A stretch of 64,000 nucleotides of DNA from Rhodospirillales bacterium (GCA_016710335.1 JADJXQ010000002.1:372001-436000); one strand, 5' to 3'; numbered from the stretch's first letter, positions 25,250 to 35,164 are shown. The notes: generated from the letters alone by a model not told the origin. Made by a program: numbers and translations.

Positions 25250-26266
25250 GTGAAGTTCCTCGATCAAGCCAAGGTGTTCGTGAAGAGCGGCGACGGCGGC
25301 AACGGCTGCGTGTCGTTCCGGCGCGAGAAGTACATCGAGTTCGGCGGCCCGGACGGGGGCGACGGCGGGCGCGGCGGTGACGTCGTCATCGAATGCGTCG
25401 CCGGCCTCAACACCCTCATCGACTACCGTTACCGTCAGCACTTCAAAGCCGGCCGCGGCGAGCACGGCAAGGGCCGCCAGCGCACCGGCGCCGCCGGCGC
25501 AGACGTGGTGCTGGCGGTTCCGGCCGGCACCCAGGTGTTTGCGGAGGACAAGGAAACCTTGCTCGCGGATCTTACAGAAGTCGGCCAGCGCGTGACCCTG
25601 TTCCGCGGCGGCGATGGCGGCCGCGGCAATGACCGCTTCAAGACCTCCACCAACCGGGCGCCGCGGCGGGCAGATCCGGGCTGGCCGGGGGAGGAGGCGT
25701 GGCTGTGGCTGCGCCTGAAGCTGGTGGCCGAAGCCGGCCTGATCGGCCTTCCCAACGCCGGGAAGTCGACATTTCTGTCCGTTGTATCCCGGGCGCGGCC
25801 GAAGATCGCCGATTATCCATTCACCACGCTCCATCCACAGTTGGGGGTTGCGGAGGTCGACGACGAGACGATGGTGATCGCCGACATCCCGGGACTGATC
25901 GAGGGCGCCCACGGCGGCGCCGGCCTCGGCGACCGCTTCCTCGGCCACATCGAGCGCTGCCGCGTTCTCGTGCATCTGGTGGATGCGACGGGCGACGACG
26001 TGGCGGCGGCGTACCAGGTGGTGCGCCACGAGCTCAGCGCCTATGGCGCCGGGTTGGAAGAGCGGCCGGAGATCGTCGCCCTCAACAAGGTGGATGCGCT
26101 GTCGCCCGATGCGGCGGAGAGCCAGCGCCGCCGGCTCGCCGAGGCCTCGGGCGCTTCCGTCGTCATGGCGTCGGCCATCGCGGGAACCGGTAGCGAAGAG
26201 ATCCTGCGTCGGGTCCGCGCCGGGATCCGCGGCGAGGCTGCCGGCGATGTCGCAACCGGCGCTTGA
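25250..26266 (+). CDS. obgE: GTPase ObgE/CgtA
   Basis: 338 residues. The glycine-rich Obg fold (about 1-158) begins MKFLDQAKVFVKSGDGGNGC. The G domain carries G1 GLPNAGKST, G2 in DYPFTTLHPQLG, G3 DIPGLIEGAH and G4 LNKVDAL. Obg GTPases bind the 50S subunit late in assembly and link to the stringent response. The start is GTG 25250. The Obg C-terminal domain of Gram-positive proteins is absent, as usual here. proB begins 4 nt after the stop. Confidence 0.95.
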   Translation: MKFLDQAKVFVKSGDGGNGCVSFRREKYIEFGGPDGGDGGRGGDVVIECVAGLNTLIDYRYRQHFKAGRGEHGKGRQRTGAAGADVVLAVPAGTQVFAEDKETLLADLTEVGQRVTLFRGGDGGRGNDRFKTSTNRAPRRADPGWPGEEAWLWLRLKLVAEAGLIGLPNAGKSTFLSVVSRARPKIADYPFTTLHPQLGVAEVDDETMVIADIPGLIEGAHGGAGLGDRFLGHIERCRVLVHLVDATGDDVAAAYQVVRHELSAYGAGLEERPEIVALNKVDALSPDAAESQRRRLAEASGASVVMASAIAGTGSEEILRRVRAGIRGEAAGDVATGA

Positions 26267-26270
26267 GGGC

Positions 26271-27419
26271 ATGAACACCGGACGGACATCCGCACGTCTC
26301 GCCGGCGGGCGCCGGATCGTCGTCAAGATCGGCTCGGCGCTGTTGGTGGACGAGGCGCGGGGGTCCATTCACGCGCCCTGGCTGACGGCGCTCGCAGAGG
26401 ACGTGGCAGCGATGCGGGCCCGCGGCCAGGAGGTTCTGCTCGTCTCGTCGGGCGCGATCGCGGTCGGCCGCCGGCAGTTGGGACTACCGATGGGCACGCT
26501 GCGCCTCGATGAAAAGCAGGCGGCGGCGGCGACCGGCATGATCCAGCTCGCCCACGCTTACCAGGAGATGCTGGCCCGTCATGGTCTTACCGTGGCGCAG
26601 GTGCTGCTGACCCTGTCCGACACCGAGGACCGCCGCCGCTACATCAACGCCCACGCGACGCTCACCACCCTGCTGCGCGCCGGCGCGGTGCCGCTGATCA
26701 ACGAGAACGATACCGTCGCCACCGACGAGATCCGCTTCGGCGACAACGACCGCCTCGCCGCCCGCGTCGCCGCTATGATCAGCGCCGATATTCTGGTGTT
26801 GTTATCGGACATCGACGGGTTCTACTCTTCGGACCCGCGGCGCGACGCCGAGGCGCATCTGGTGTCGGAGATCCACGCGATCACGCCGGACATCGAGGCG
26901 GCGGCCGGGGACGCCGCGGGCGGCGACGGCACCGGCGGCATGGTGACCAAGCTGGCGGCCGCGCGCATCGCTATGGGCGCCGGTTGCCGGATGGTGATCG
27001 CCGACGGCAAGCCGTTGAACCCGCTCCGCCGCATCGGGGAGGGAGCGCGATGCACGTGGTTTCTGCCCGGAGCGACGCCGCGCACGGCGCGAAAGCGCTG
27101 GATCGGCGGTTCGCTTAAACCCGCCGGCGCGCTCATCGTCGATGCCGGCGCTGAACGGGCGCTGGCGGTCGGCAGCAGCCTGTTGCCGGTGGGTGTCGTG
27201 GCCGTGGAGGGGACATTCAGCAAGGGCGACGCGGTCGTGGTCAGAAGCGCCGACGGCCGCGAACTGGGCCGCGGGCTTAGCAGCTATTCGGCGGAGGATG
27301 CGCGCCGGATCATGGGCCACAAAGGCGGTGAAATCGAGGAACGTCTCGGGTACCGTGGGCGCGAGGAGATCATTCACCGCGACGATCTGGCCATTGACTA
27401 TGGATGGGAGACGCCATGA
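26271..27419 (+). CDS. proB: Glutamate 5-kinase
   Basis: 382 residues. The amino-acid-kinase domain starts RRIVVKIGSALLV; LVSSGAIAVGRRQLG and LINENDTVATDEIRFGDNDR form the substrate sites. A C-terminal PUA domain covers about 285-380. It phosphorylates glutamate in the first step of proline synthesis and is usually feedback-inhibited by proline. ATG 26271 is 4 nt after obgE. Its stop overlaps the proA start (ATGA), so the two are translationally coupled. Confidence 0.94.
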   Translation: MNTGRTSARLAGGRRIVVKIGSALLVDEARGSIHAPWLTALAEDVAAMRARGQEVLLVSSGAIAVGRRQLGLPMGTLRLDEKQAAAATGMIQLAHAYQEMLARHGLTVAQVLLTLSDTEDRRRYINAHATLTTLLRAGAVPLINENDTVATDEIRFGDNDRLAARVAAMISADILVLLSDIDGFYSSDPRRDAEAHLVSEIHAITPDIEAAAGDAAGGDGTGGMVTKLAAARIAMGAGCRMVIADGKPLNPLRRIGEGARCTWFLPGATPRTARKRWIGGSLKPAGALIVDAGAERALAVGSSLLPVGVVAVEGTFSKGDAVVVRSADGRELGRGLSSYSAEDARRIMGHKGGEIEERLGYRGREEIIHRDDLAIDYGWETP

Positions 27420-28699
27420 CCGCCGACGTCATCGATCGCCGAGACAGCATGGCGCAAATGATGCAGCGCATCGGCGCCGGCGCCCGCGACGCCGCGACCC
27501 GTCTGGCGACCGCTTCGCCCGACGCCAAGGACGCGGCGCTGCGCCAAACCGCCGCCAACCTGCGGGCGCAAATCGGCAACATCCTGAAAGCCAACGCGAG
27601 GGACTTGGCGTCTGCGCAACAAAGGAACATGGCGCCGGCGTTGATCGACCGCCTGGCACTGACGCCCGAGCGCATTGAGGCGACGGCGGCGGGCCTGGAG
27701 GAGATCGCGGCGCTGCCGGATCCGATCGGCGCGGTGATGGCTGCGTGGCGGCGGCCCAACGGCCTCGATATCTCGCGCGTCCGCACGCCCCTCGGGGTGA
27801 TCGGCGTCATCTACGAATCGCGCCCGAACGTGACCGCCGATGCGGGCGCGCTCTGTCTCAAGGCCGGCAATGCAACCATTCTCCGCTGCGGCTCAGAAAG
27901 CTTCAACTCCTCGACGGCGATCATGGAAAGTCTCAGCGTCGGGCTGATCGCCGCGGACCTGCCGGCACAAAGCATCCAGTTGGTGCCGAGCACCGATCGC
28001 GCAGCAGTCGGCGAGATGCTGAAGATGAGCGAATTCATCGACGTGATCGTGCCCCGCGGCGGCAAGTCGCTGATCGAGCGCATCACCGCCGAGAGCCGGG
28101 TGCCGCTATTCAAGCACCTGGAGGGGATCTGCCACACCTATATCCACACCGACGCCGATCCGGACATGGCGCGGGCCGTAACCCTCAACGCCAAGATGCG
28201 GCGGACCGGGATCTGCGGCGCCACCGAAACCCTGCTCATCGACCGGGCGATCGCCAAGACGGTGCTGCCGCCGATCCTCGATGCGTTGATGGAAGCGGGC
28301 TGCGAGGTGCGCGGTGACGCCGAGACGCGCGCCATCGACACGCGAGTCGCCGCCGCCGACGATGGGGACTGGGACACCGAATACCTGGACGCGATCCTCT
28401 CGGTGCGCGTCGTCGAAAGCTTGGACGCCGCCATCGATCACGTTGCCCGCCATTCTTCGGGCCACACGGAGGCCATCATCACCGAAAATCCGGCGGCGGC
28501 GGAACAGTTCGTCAACCGCCTCGACAGCGCAATCCTCATGGTCAACGCCTCCACCCAGTTTGCCGATGGCGGCGAGTTCGGCATGGGAGCGGAGATCGGC
28601 ATCTCCACCGGCAAGCTGCACGCCCGCGGCCCGGTCGGCGTCGAGCAGTTGACCAGCTTCAAGTACGTTGTGCGCGGTTCGGGACAATGCCGCCCGTGA
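27416..28699 (+). CDS. proA: Gamma-glutamyl phosphate reductase
   Basis: 427 residues of the aldehyde-dehydrogenase fold. The catalytic cysteine lies in RRTGICGATETLLID; GVIGVIYESRPNVTADAGAL and LPAQSIQLVPSTDRA are strongly conserved. It reduces gamma-glutamyl phosphate to glutamate semialdehyde with NADPH, following ProB. The start is ATG 27416 inside the proB stop overlap. nadD starts 19 nt downstream, giving the order obgE-proB-proA-nadD-rsfS found in many alphaproteobacteria. Confidence 0.95.
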   Translation: MTADVIDRRDSMAQMMQRIGAGARDAATRLATASPDAKDAALRQTAANLRAQIGNILKANARDLASAQQRNMAPALIDRLALTPERIEATAAGLEEIAALPDPIGAVMAAWRRPNGLDISRVRTPLGVIGVIYESRPNVTADAGALCLKAGNATILRCGSESFNSSTAIMESLSVGLIAADLPAQSIQLVPSTDRAAVGEMLKMSEFIDVIVPRGGKSLIERITAESRVPLFKHLEGICHTYIHTDADPDMARAVTLNAKMRRTGICGATETLLIDRAIAKTVLPPILDALMEAGCEVRGDAETRAIDTRVAAADDGDWDTEYLDAILSVRVVESLDAAIDHVARHSSGHTEAIITENPAAAEQFVNRLDSAILMVNASTQFADGGEFGMGAEIGISTGKLHARGPVGVEQLTSFKYVVRGSGQCRP

Positions 28700-28718
28700 C
28701 CGGGCCCGCCGCCAGATA

Positions 28719-29336
28719 ATGAGGTGCGGCAGGCGCGTGGGGCTGCTCGGCGGTTCGTTCAATCCCGCCCATGACGGGCACCGGCACATCTCGTTGATCG
28801 CGCTGGAGCGGCTGCGCCTGGATGAAGTCTGGTGGATGGTGTCTCCGCAGAACCCGCTGAAGGCGACCGCCGACATGGCGACCATGGCGGCGCGGATCGA
28901 GGCGGCGCAGCGGATCGCCGACCACCGGCGCATCCGGGTTACCGGCATCGAGAGTGAGTTCGGCACGTCCCACACCGTGGATACCATCGCCGCACTGCGA
29001 AGGCGCTTCAGAGCGATCCGCTTCGTGTGGCTGATGGGAGCTGACAATCTCGTCCAGATCCCGCAATGGAAGCAGTGGCGAAGGCTGTTCCGCAGCGTCC
29101 CCATTGCGGTTTTTCCGCGCCCGACCTATTCTTTACGGGCGTTGTCCGGTGTTGCGTCGCGGCGGTTCGCGAAAGCGCGGGTGCCTCCGTCACGGGCGCG
29201 GGCGCTCGCCGACCTGCGTCCCCCGGCTTGGACGTTTCTTCGCGTCCCTACGCACGCCACATCGGCGACCGAAATCCGGCGGCGGACCCGTGGGCCGGAT
29301 GGCCGGGAACCGGAATGGACGCCGGAGAAGGCCTAG
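28719..29336 (+). CDS. nadD: Nicotinate-nucleotide adenylyltransferase
   Basis: 205 residues. The nucleotidyltransferase signature is GLLGGSFNPAHDGHRHISL (the HxGH-type motif), followed by WWMVSPQNPLK and FVWLMGADNLVQIPQWKQW; the C-terminal SATEIRRR matches the ISSTxIR motif. It makes deamido-NAD from NaMN. ATG 28719 is favoured; an upstream in-frame ATG (28668) would overlap proA and is not conserved. rsfS follows. Confidence 0.92.
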   Translation: MRCGRRVGLLGGSFNPAHDGHRHISLIALERLRLDEVWWMVSPQNPLKATADMATMAARIEAAQRIADHRRIRVTGIESEFGTSHTVDTIAALRRRFRAIRFVWLMGADNLVQIPQWKQWRRLFRSVPIAVFPRPTYSLRALSGVASRRFAKARVPPSRARALADLRPPAWTFLRVPTHATSATEIRRRTRGPDGREPEWTPEKA

Positions 29337-29436
29337 TCGTGCCGGAAGCGACAGCACAGTAACAACAGATCAGGGATACGGGGCCATACCAACTGCAACA
29401 GGCAGACCGCCGGCGAATCATCCTTTGCTTGCGCTC

Positions 29437-29784
29437 GTGCATGCCTCACTGGAGGACGGCAAGGCCGAAGATGTCGTCGTCCTCGACCTCGCGGGAAAGA
29501 CCACCATTGCCGATTACATGGTGATCGCGTCGGGAACCTCGCAGCGCCACGTCGGCGCGATGAGCGAAAATCTCCGGGAGAAGATCAAGGCGTTCGGCGC
29601 GCCTCGGCTTGCGGTGGAGGGAGCGCCGCAATGCGACTGGGTGCTGATCGACGCCGGGGACGTGATCGTGCACCTGTTCCGCCCCGAGATTCGCGCCTTC
29701 TATCAACTCGAGAAGATGTGGGGAACGCCGCTGCTGGTCCCCGCAGCGGAACGCGCAACCACACAAGCCGGTCATTCAGTCTGA
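29437..29784 (+). CDS. rsfS: Ribosome silencing factor RsfS
   Basis: About 115 residues from a GTG at 29437. It has the full Iojap/RsfS core: LEDGKAEDVVVLDLAGKTTI, ADYMVIASGTSQRHVGAMS, the CDWVLIDAGDVIVHLF strand and FYQLEKMWG. RsfS binds L14 on the 50S subunit and blocks subunit joining during starvation. The start is uncertain: no good ribosome site is visible, and in-frame ATG 29299 (inside nadD) or TTG 29425 are alternatives. The nadD-rsfS neighbourhood is standard; rlmH, often next, is not present. Confidence 0.88.
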   Translation: MHASLEDGKAEDVVVLDLAGKTTIADYMVIASGTSQRHVGAMSENLREKIKAFGAPRLAVEGAPQCDWVLIDAGDVIVHLFRPEIRAFYQLEKMWGTPLLVPAAERATTQAGHSV

Positions 29785-29948
29785 AGTCGAACGATCGCGT
29801 CAGAAGCCCTACGCCGCGCGGTTTATCAGCGCAGTGCAGCGCGCCCGGCCGTATCGACATCGCTCATCCGCCCCTTGATCGACAGCGGGGACCGGACTAA
29901 ACGGTTCCGGCAGAGTCGATCAGGCTCCGCCCTCTCGCATCGGAAACC

Positions 29949-30920
29949 ATGGACGTCCTCATCGACCTTCAAGGGCTGAAGAAGCACTTCGGCGCGATCG
30001 CGGCCGTGGACGGCGTTTCCCTCCGCGTCCACCGCGGCGAGGTCATGGGCTTTCTCGGCCCCAATGGCGCCGGCAAGACCACCACGATGCGCATGATCAC
30101 AGGATTTCTGCGCCCCGATGGCGGCACCGCCATCGTCGTCGGCAAGGACGTCAGCCGGGACCCGATCAGCGTCAAGCGCACCATCGGCTATCTGCCGGAA
30201 GGCGCGCCGCTCTATGGCGACATGACCCCTGCCTCGTTCCTCGCCTTCGTCGCCGACGTGCGGGGCGTCCGGGCCGGCGAACGGGCCGGCCGTCTTGATC
30301 GCGTGCGAGAGCTTCTCCATTTGGGTCCGGTCTGGCTGCAACCGATCGATACGCTTTCCAAGGGATTCAAGCGTCGGGTCGGCTTGGCGCAGGCCATCCT
30401 GCTCGATCCCGAGGTGCTGATCCTCGACGAGCCGACCGACGGCCTCGATCCCAACCAGAAGCACGAGGTGCGGGCGCTGCTGACGGAGATGGCCGCCAAC
30501 AAGGCGATCATCATTTCCACCCACATCCTTGAAGAGGTGGAGGCGGTGTGCAGCCGCGCCGTCATCATCGCACGTGGGCGGGTCGTCGCCGATGAAACGC
30601 CGGAGGCCTTGCTGGCGCGCTCGCGGTTCCACAACGCCGTGACGGTGCGGGTGGCTTTCGGCCGCCATGATGAAGCGGCGGCGGCCTTGCGCCGGGTCGC
30701 GACGGTCGCGCGGGTCGAAACCCAGCGCGCCGTCGACGGCGCCATGGGCATCGTCGCTTTCCCGGCAGACGGCGCGGAAATCCTCGACGATGTCCATGCC
30801 GCGATCGAAGGCGCCGGCGTGCCGGTCGAGGAGATCGGCGAGCAGCGCGGTCGCCTGGACGATGTCTTCCGCGCTCTGACCGCGGATTCGCCGCGACCAT
30901 CGCCAGCCGAGGCGAGATAG
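29949..30920 (+). CDS. ABC transporter ATP-binding protein (Gld-type exporter)
   Basis: 323 residues. Walker A GPNGAGKTTTMRM (about 38-50), the Q-loop region, the signature variant LSKGFKRRVGLAQA and Walker B VLILDEPTDGLDPNQ, then the H-loop in ISTHILEEVEAV. The C-terminal 90 residues are the DUF4162-like tail of ABC-2 exporters. It is similar in layout to GldA of Bacteroidetes, but those genes are named for gliding, which is not implied here. It is the first of four genes (29949-34728) with gaps of only a few nt. Confidence 0.85.
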   Translation: MDVLIDLQGLKKHFGAIAAVDGVSLRVHRGEVMGFLGPNGAGKTTTMRMITGFLRPDGGTAIVVGKDVSRDPISVKRTIGYLPEGAPLYGDMTPASFLAFVADVRGVRAGERAGRLDRVRELLHLGPVWLQPIDTLSKGFKRRVGLAQAILLDPEVLILDEPTDGLDPNQKHEVRALLTEMAANKAIIISTHILEEVEAVCSRAVIIARGRVVADETPEALLARSRFHNAVTVRVAFGRHDEAAAALRRVATVARVETQRAVDGAMGIVAFPADGAEILDDVHAAIEGAGVPVEEIGEQRGRLDDVFRALTADSPRPSPAEAR

Positions 30921-30927
30921 GACGCAG

Positions 30928-31668
30928 ATGAGCCCGGCTGCCGTTTCCGCAATCTGCAGGCGCGAGTTCACGGCGTACTTCACGTCGCCGCTGGCCTACG
31001 TATTCATCTGTATCTTTCTGGCGCTGGCCGGTTCGCTGACGTTCTTCGTCGGCGGCTTTTTCGTTCGCGGCGAAGCCGACCTGCAACCGTTCTTCCAGTT
31101 CCATCCGTGGCTTTACCTGCTGCTGATTCCGGCAATCGGCATGCGTCTGTGGGCGGAAGAGCGCAAGAGCGGCACCCTGGAGTTGCTGATGACCTTACCG
31201 ATCACTGCTGCCGATGCGGTGGTCGGCAAGTTCCTGGCGGCGTGGCTGTTCGCCGGCATCGCGCTCGTGCTGACCTTCCCGCTGTGGATCACCGTCAACG
31301 TGCTCGGCAGCCCGGACAACGGCGTCATCGCCGCCGCCTACATCGGGAGCTGGCTGATGGCCGGGGGCTTCCTGGCGCTGAGCGCCTGCGCCTCGGCGCT
31401 GACCCCCAACCAGGTCATCGCCTTCGTGCTCGGGGCCACGCTGGGCTTCCTGTTCCTGATGAGCGGCGTCGAGGTGGTGCAATCGATCATCCGCGGCTGG
31501 CTGCCGCCGGTCTTCGTCGACGCCATCGCCGATTTCAGCTTCCTTTCCAACTTCGATTCCTTGGCGCGGGGCGTCATCGAGCTTCGCACCGTCGTGTTCT
31601 TCCTGTCGTTGATCGGGGCGGGCCTGGTGATCAACACCGCCATCATCGAACTCAAGAAAAGCGCGTGA
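30928..31668 (+). CDS. ABC-2 type permease (GldF-like)
   Basis: 246 residues and about six TM helices. The start ICRREFTAYFTSPLAYVFI is the usual entry of GldF/ABC-2 permeases, followed by MRLWAEERKSGTLELLMTLP, the coupling-loop motif. Together with the upstream ATPase it forms an inner-membrane exporter of unknown cargo. Seven nt separate it from the ATPase gene, and the next gene follows after 4 nt. Confidence 0.85.
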   Translation: MSPAAVSAICRREFTAYFTSPLAYVFICIFLALAGSLTFFVGGFFVRGEADLQPFFQFHPWLYLLLIPAIGMRLWAEERKSGTLELLMTLPITAADAVVGKFLAAWLFAGIALVLTFPLWITVNVLGSPDNGVIAAAYIGSWLMAGGFLALSACASALTPNQVIAFVLGATLGFLFLMSGVEVVQSIIRGWLPPVFVDAIADFSFLSNFDSLARGVIELRTVVFFLSLIGAGLVINTAIIELKKSA

Positions 31669-31672
31669 CGCC

Positions 31673-33635
31673 ATGGCATTGTCGCTGCGCATCCTCGGTT
31701 CCACTTCTCCCAGCTCCACCGCCCTGGCCGCCATCGCGATCGTCCTCGCCATCGTGTTCTTCTTCGCGGTCAATATTCTTGCGGGAAGTACGTTGAAAAC
31801 GGCGCGCCTCGACCTGACGGAGGACGGCATCTACACGCTGACCGACGCGACGCGCGCGGTTCTGGCCGCGATCGACGAACCGATCCGGTTGCGCTACTAC
31901 CGGTCCTCCCAACTCGAGACGTTCGGCCCGTACTACGCCAATCACGCGGCGCGGGTCGACGCCCTGTTGGAGCAGTATGCGCGCATTGCCGATGGGCGGT
32001 TGGAGATCGAGCGGTTTGATCCGGAGCCCTATGCGCCGGAGGAAGATCTGGCGGTGGCGGACGGGATCAGCCCGCTTACCGTCGGCAACGGCGGGTCTCT
32101 CGCCTACTTCGGCATCGCCGGCACCAACGCTACAGACGATGATGAAGCGATCCCGTACCTGGCGCCGGAGCGGGCCGAGTTCCTGGAGTACGACCTGACG
32201 CGCCTGATCCACGATCTCGCCAACCCCGACAAGCAGGTGGTCGGCGTCATCGGCGACCTTCCCCTGTTCGGCGACCAGTTCAGCCGCGGACAGCCGTGGA
32301 TGGTGGCCGAAAGCCTGCAGGCGTTCTTCACCGTGCGCATGCTGAAGGGCGGCTCGCTCGAGGTCGACGACGACGTCGACATCCTGCTCCTCGCCCAGCC
32401 GACGACCATCGACGACAAGACCCTCTACGCCATCGACCAGTTCGTTCTCAGAGGCGGCAAGGTTCTCGCGTTCGTCGATCCGTTCGCCGAAACCCTCGCG
32501 GTGCCTGGTCGCCCGCCGGGTGCCGCCAGCGCCGTGCAGACGCTGGAGCCGCTCCTCACGGCCTGGGGGGTGGAGGTGACGCCGGGACAGGTGGTCGGCG
32601 ACCGCAACACGGCGCTGCGGGTGCGGGCCCGCCATCAGGGTCGGCCGGTCATCACCGACTACGTGGTGTGGCTGGCGCTCGGCAAGGCGCAGATGGCGGC
32701 CGACGATGCGGTCAGCGGCGACCTCCAGGTGGTGGTCATGAAAAGCGCCGGCGCCATTCGCGGCCGCGACGGCGCGACGACCACGGTGGAGCCGTTGATC
32801 ACCACCAGCCCGGAAGCCATGCTGATCGACGTCCAGTCCATCCAGTTCCTGCCGGAGCCGATCAAGCTGTTGCAGGCGTTCGTTCCGGCCGGTCAGCCAT
32901 TCACCGTCGCCGCCCGCGTTACCGGACCGGTGTCCACGGCGTTTCCCGACGGACCCCCAAAGGACGGCGACACAGAGGACGACGCGCAGACCGGGGGCGC
33001 CGCCGGCGACCCGCAGCAAGACGAGGGCGCCGCGGATGCGCTTTCCATCTCACCAGATCAGGGAGCCGCTGCAGCTCATCCTGGTGAGCGACGCCGACAT
33101 GTTGGCCGACGAGAACTGGGTGCGCAGCCAGTCCCTGCTCGGTCAGGAGTTCTCGGTGCCGACGGCCAACAACGCCGATCTCGCCCTTGCGGCGCTGGAG
33201 AGCCTTGCCGGAGGACCCGCCATGGCGGGGTTGCGCGGCCGTGGCATCACGGATCGCCGCTTCGAGGTCGTGGAAGCGATGAGGCGCAGCGCCGATGACC
33301 AGTTCCGCGACAAGGAGCAGGAGCTGCTCGCCAAGATCGAGGAAATCCGCAACCGGATCAACGCGCTGCAAACGGAAGAGCCGGGATCTGAGGTGCTGCT
33401 GACGGCAGAGCAACAGAACGCAGTCCAGCAGTTTCGCGGCGAATTGATCAACCTCCGCACGGAGCTTCGCGACGTGCAGTTCGCGCTGCGCAATGACGTG
33501 GAGAGGCTGGAGACGTGGTTGCAGGTGCTCAACATCTGGCTGGTGCCGGCCATCGTCGCAATGGTTGCCGTCGGGCTGGCGATCGTGCGCCGGCGGCGCG
33601 CCGCGCGTTTTCACGCCGGACAGGCAACGGGTTGA
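31673..33635 (+). CDS. GldG-like ABC transporter auxiliary protein, frameshifted
   Basis: The first frame (31673 to about 33040) has an N-terminal TM (about 20-42), then a large periplasmic ABC_transp_aux domain: RLDLTEDGIYTLTDATRAVL, IRLRYYRSSQ, and DIDILLLAQPTTI-type strands around FVLRGGKVLAFVDPF. It then falls into Arg-rich nonsense, while a frame one base away carries the natural continuation (EPLQLILVSDADMLADENW), a coiled region (DDQFRDKEQELLAKIEEIRN) and the C-terminal TM (VPAIVAMVAVGLAIV). One extra base near 33020-33060 explains the break. Restored length is about 653 residues. Confidence 0.8.
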
Positions 33636-33642
33636 GCATGCG

Positions 33643-34728
33643 ATGAGTAGCAAGTTTGTCCTCGCCGCCGCCATCGTCACCCTCATCACCCTGATCGCTG
33701 CCGTCGTCGCGGTTCTCGATCGGCCCGGCGTGGATGTGGCCCAACTCAGCGGCGAGCCCGCCTTTCCCCGCCTTCGCGACGCCCCGGATGCCGTCGCCCG
33801 CATCATCATTGCCGACAAGGATCGATCTTTTACGGTGGTTCGCGAGCACGGCGGGCTGTGGGTTGCGCCGGACCAGCATGACTATCCGGCGTCTGCCAAC
33901 GCGGTCCGCGAGCTGGTGGCGACCATGGCCGCCATGGATTTGATCGAGAGCAAGACCGCCAAGCCGGACAAGTTCACCCGGCTCGAAGTGGAGGACATCG
34001 CCGCCGCCGACGCCCAATCCCGTCGCGTCCGCTTGGAAGACGCCGATGGCGAGGTGCTGGCGGATGTCGTCGTCGGCAAGCGCCGCCACGGCTTTACCGG
34101 CGGCCGCGACACCGGCACCTACCTCCGCCGCGCTGTCGACGAACGGGCGTGGCTGGCGAGCGGCGGCCTGGTGGTGAACACCTCCCCGTCCGCCTGGCTC
34201 GACGACAGCATCGTCGATATCGCCCCCGAGACGGTCGCCCAAGTCACCATCTCGCCGCCGCGCGGCCCGACCTACTCCCTCGCCAGGGACACTCCCGACG
34301 CGAATCTGGCGGTCGTTGAAGGCGCCCCGGTCGGCGGCGCCGGAGAAACGCCGGCGGTCGCGCGCATGGCGTCGCTGCTGACGGACGTCCGGTTCGAAGA
34401 CGTGCGCCCGGCTGGCGACGTGACGGTGCCGGAGGACGCCGCCGTCGCCCGCGTCCGCACCTTCGACGGCCTGGAGGTGACGGTGCGCACGGCCGACATC
34501 GACGGCGAGATTTGGGCAGTGGCGTCGGCAGAAGCGGCGGTGGACGCCGCGGACGCAAGCGACGAAGTCGACGCCGTTCGCGAAATCGCCCGCGCCATCA
34601 ACGACCGCGCCAGCGGCTGGGTGTACAGGATCGGCGCTTCACTCGCAGCCCGCCTGCGAACGCCGCTGGAAAGCCTCCTCGCCGACGGTGGCCCCGGCCC
34701 GCTCCCGCAAGCGTGGCCGAGCCGCTGA
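33643..34728 (+). CDS. DUF4340 domain-containing protein of the Gld-like ABC operon
   Basis: 361 residues. One N-terminal TM (FVLAAAIVTLITLIAAVVAV) anchors an extracytoplasmic DUF4340 domain with the usual VAPDQHDYPASANAVRELV stretch and repeated strands (VRLEDADGEVLADVVVGK, TYLRRAVDERAWLASG). DUF4340 genes regularly follow GldG-like genes in proteobacteria, where their function is unknown. ATG 33643 lies 7 nt after the previous stop. It completes the four-gene exporter unit. Confidence 0.82.
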   Translation: MSSKFVLAAAIVTLITLIAAVVAVLDRPGVDVAQLSGEPAFPRLRDAPDAVARIIIADKDRSFTVVREHGGLWVAPDQHDYPASANAVRELVATMAAMDLIESKTAKPDKFTRLEVEDIAAADAQSRRVRLEDADGEVLADVVVGKRRHGFTGGRDTGTYLRRAVDERAWLASGGLVVNTSPSAWLDDSIVDIAPETVAQVTISPPRGPTYSLARDTPDANLAVVEGAPVGGAGETPAVARMASLLTDVRFEDVRPAGDVTVPEDAAVARVRTFDGLEVTVRTADIDGEIWAVASAEAAVDAADASDEVDAVREIARAINDRASGWVYRIGASLAARLRTPLESLLADGGPGPLPQAWPSR

Positions 34729-34747
34729 GCGGATTGGCCAGGGCTCT

Positions 34748-35164
34748 CTACATACTGGCGCCGTGAGCGCGCGTCGCGTCCTGGCGGCGCTCTCCAAGCC
34801 AGCCGCCGAGCACGCCTGCCGCAAAGGGAATGAGTCCGCCGACGAGCAGGTTCATGACCGTGAAGTTTCCGGCCAAGAGCAGCGCGATAAGAACCGCAAC
34901 GGCGGCCGAGATGCCCGGTTCGATGATGGTCCGCCCGGCCGACTTCCAGCCGACGATGAAGCCGCCGATCACGAACGCCAGAAAGTTGATCGCAGCCGCG
35001 AGAAACGCCTGCCCGCCGCTGAGCGTCATCGCTTCGAGTTCCTCGACAGTGGCGGCGCTGCGCACCTCCGGCATCAACAGGGTCAGCACGATGCCGCCGA
35101 GCAGAGAGAGAACCAGCATGATCAGGACGCCGATCCCGACCCATTTCCAATCCAGGTTGCCCAT
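34748..35164 (-). CDS. Hypothetical multi-pass membrane protein
   Basis: 138 residues with about four hydrophobic helices: WVGIGVLIMLVLSLLGGIVL, LAAAINFLAFVIGGFIVGW, AAVAVLIALLLAGNF and LLVGGLIPFAAGVLGGWLG. Between the first two helices is a short acidic segment (VRSAATVEELEAMTLSGGQ). Gly-rich helix faces suggest packing or an oligomer, but no family is recognised. It is convergent with the DUF4340 gene. A ribosome site (GGAGGATTG) precedes the ATG at 35164, supporting a real gene. Confidence 0.65.
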   Translation of the reverse strand: MGNLDWKWVGIGVLIMLVLSLLGGIVLTLLMPEVRSAATVEELEAMTLSGGQAFLAAAINFLAFVIGGFIVGWKSAGRTIIEPGISAAVAVLIALLLAGNFTVMNLLVGGLIPFAAGVLGGWLGERRQDATRAHGASM

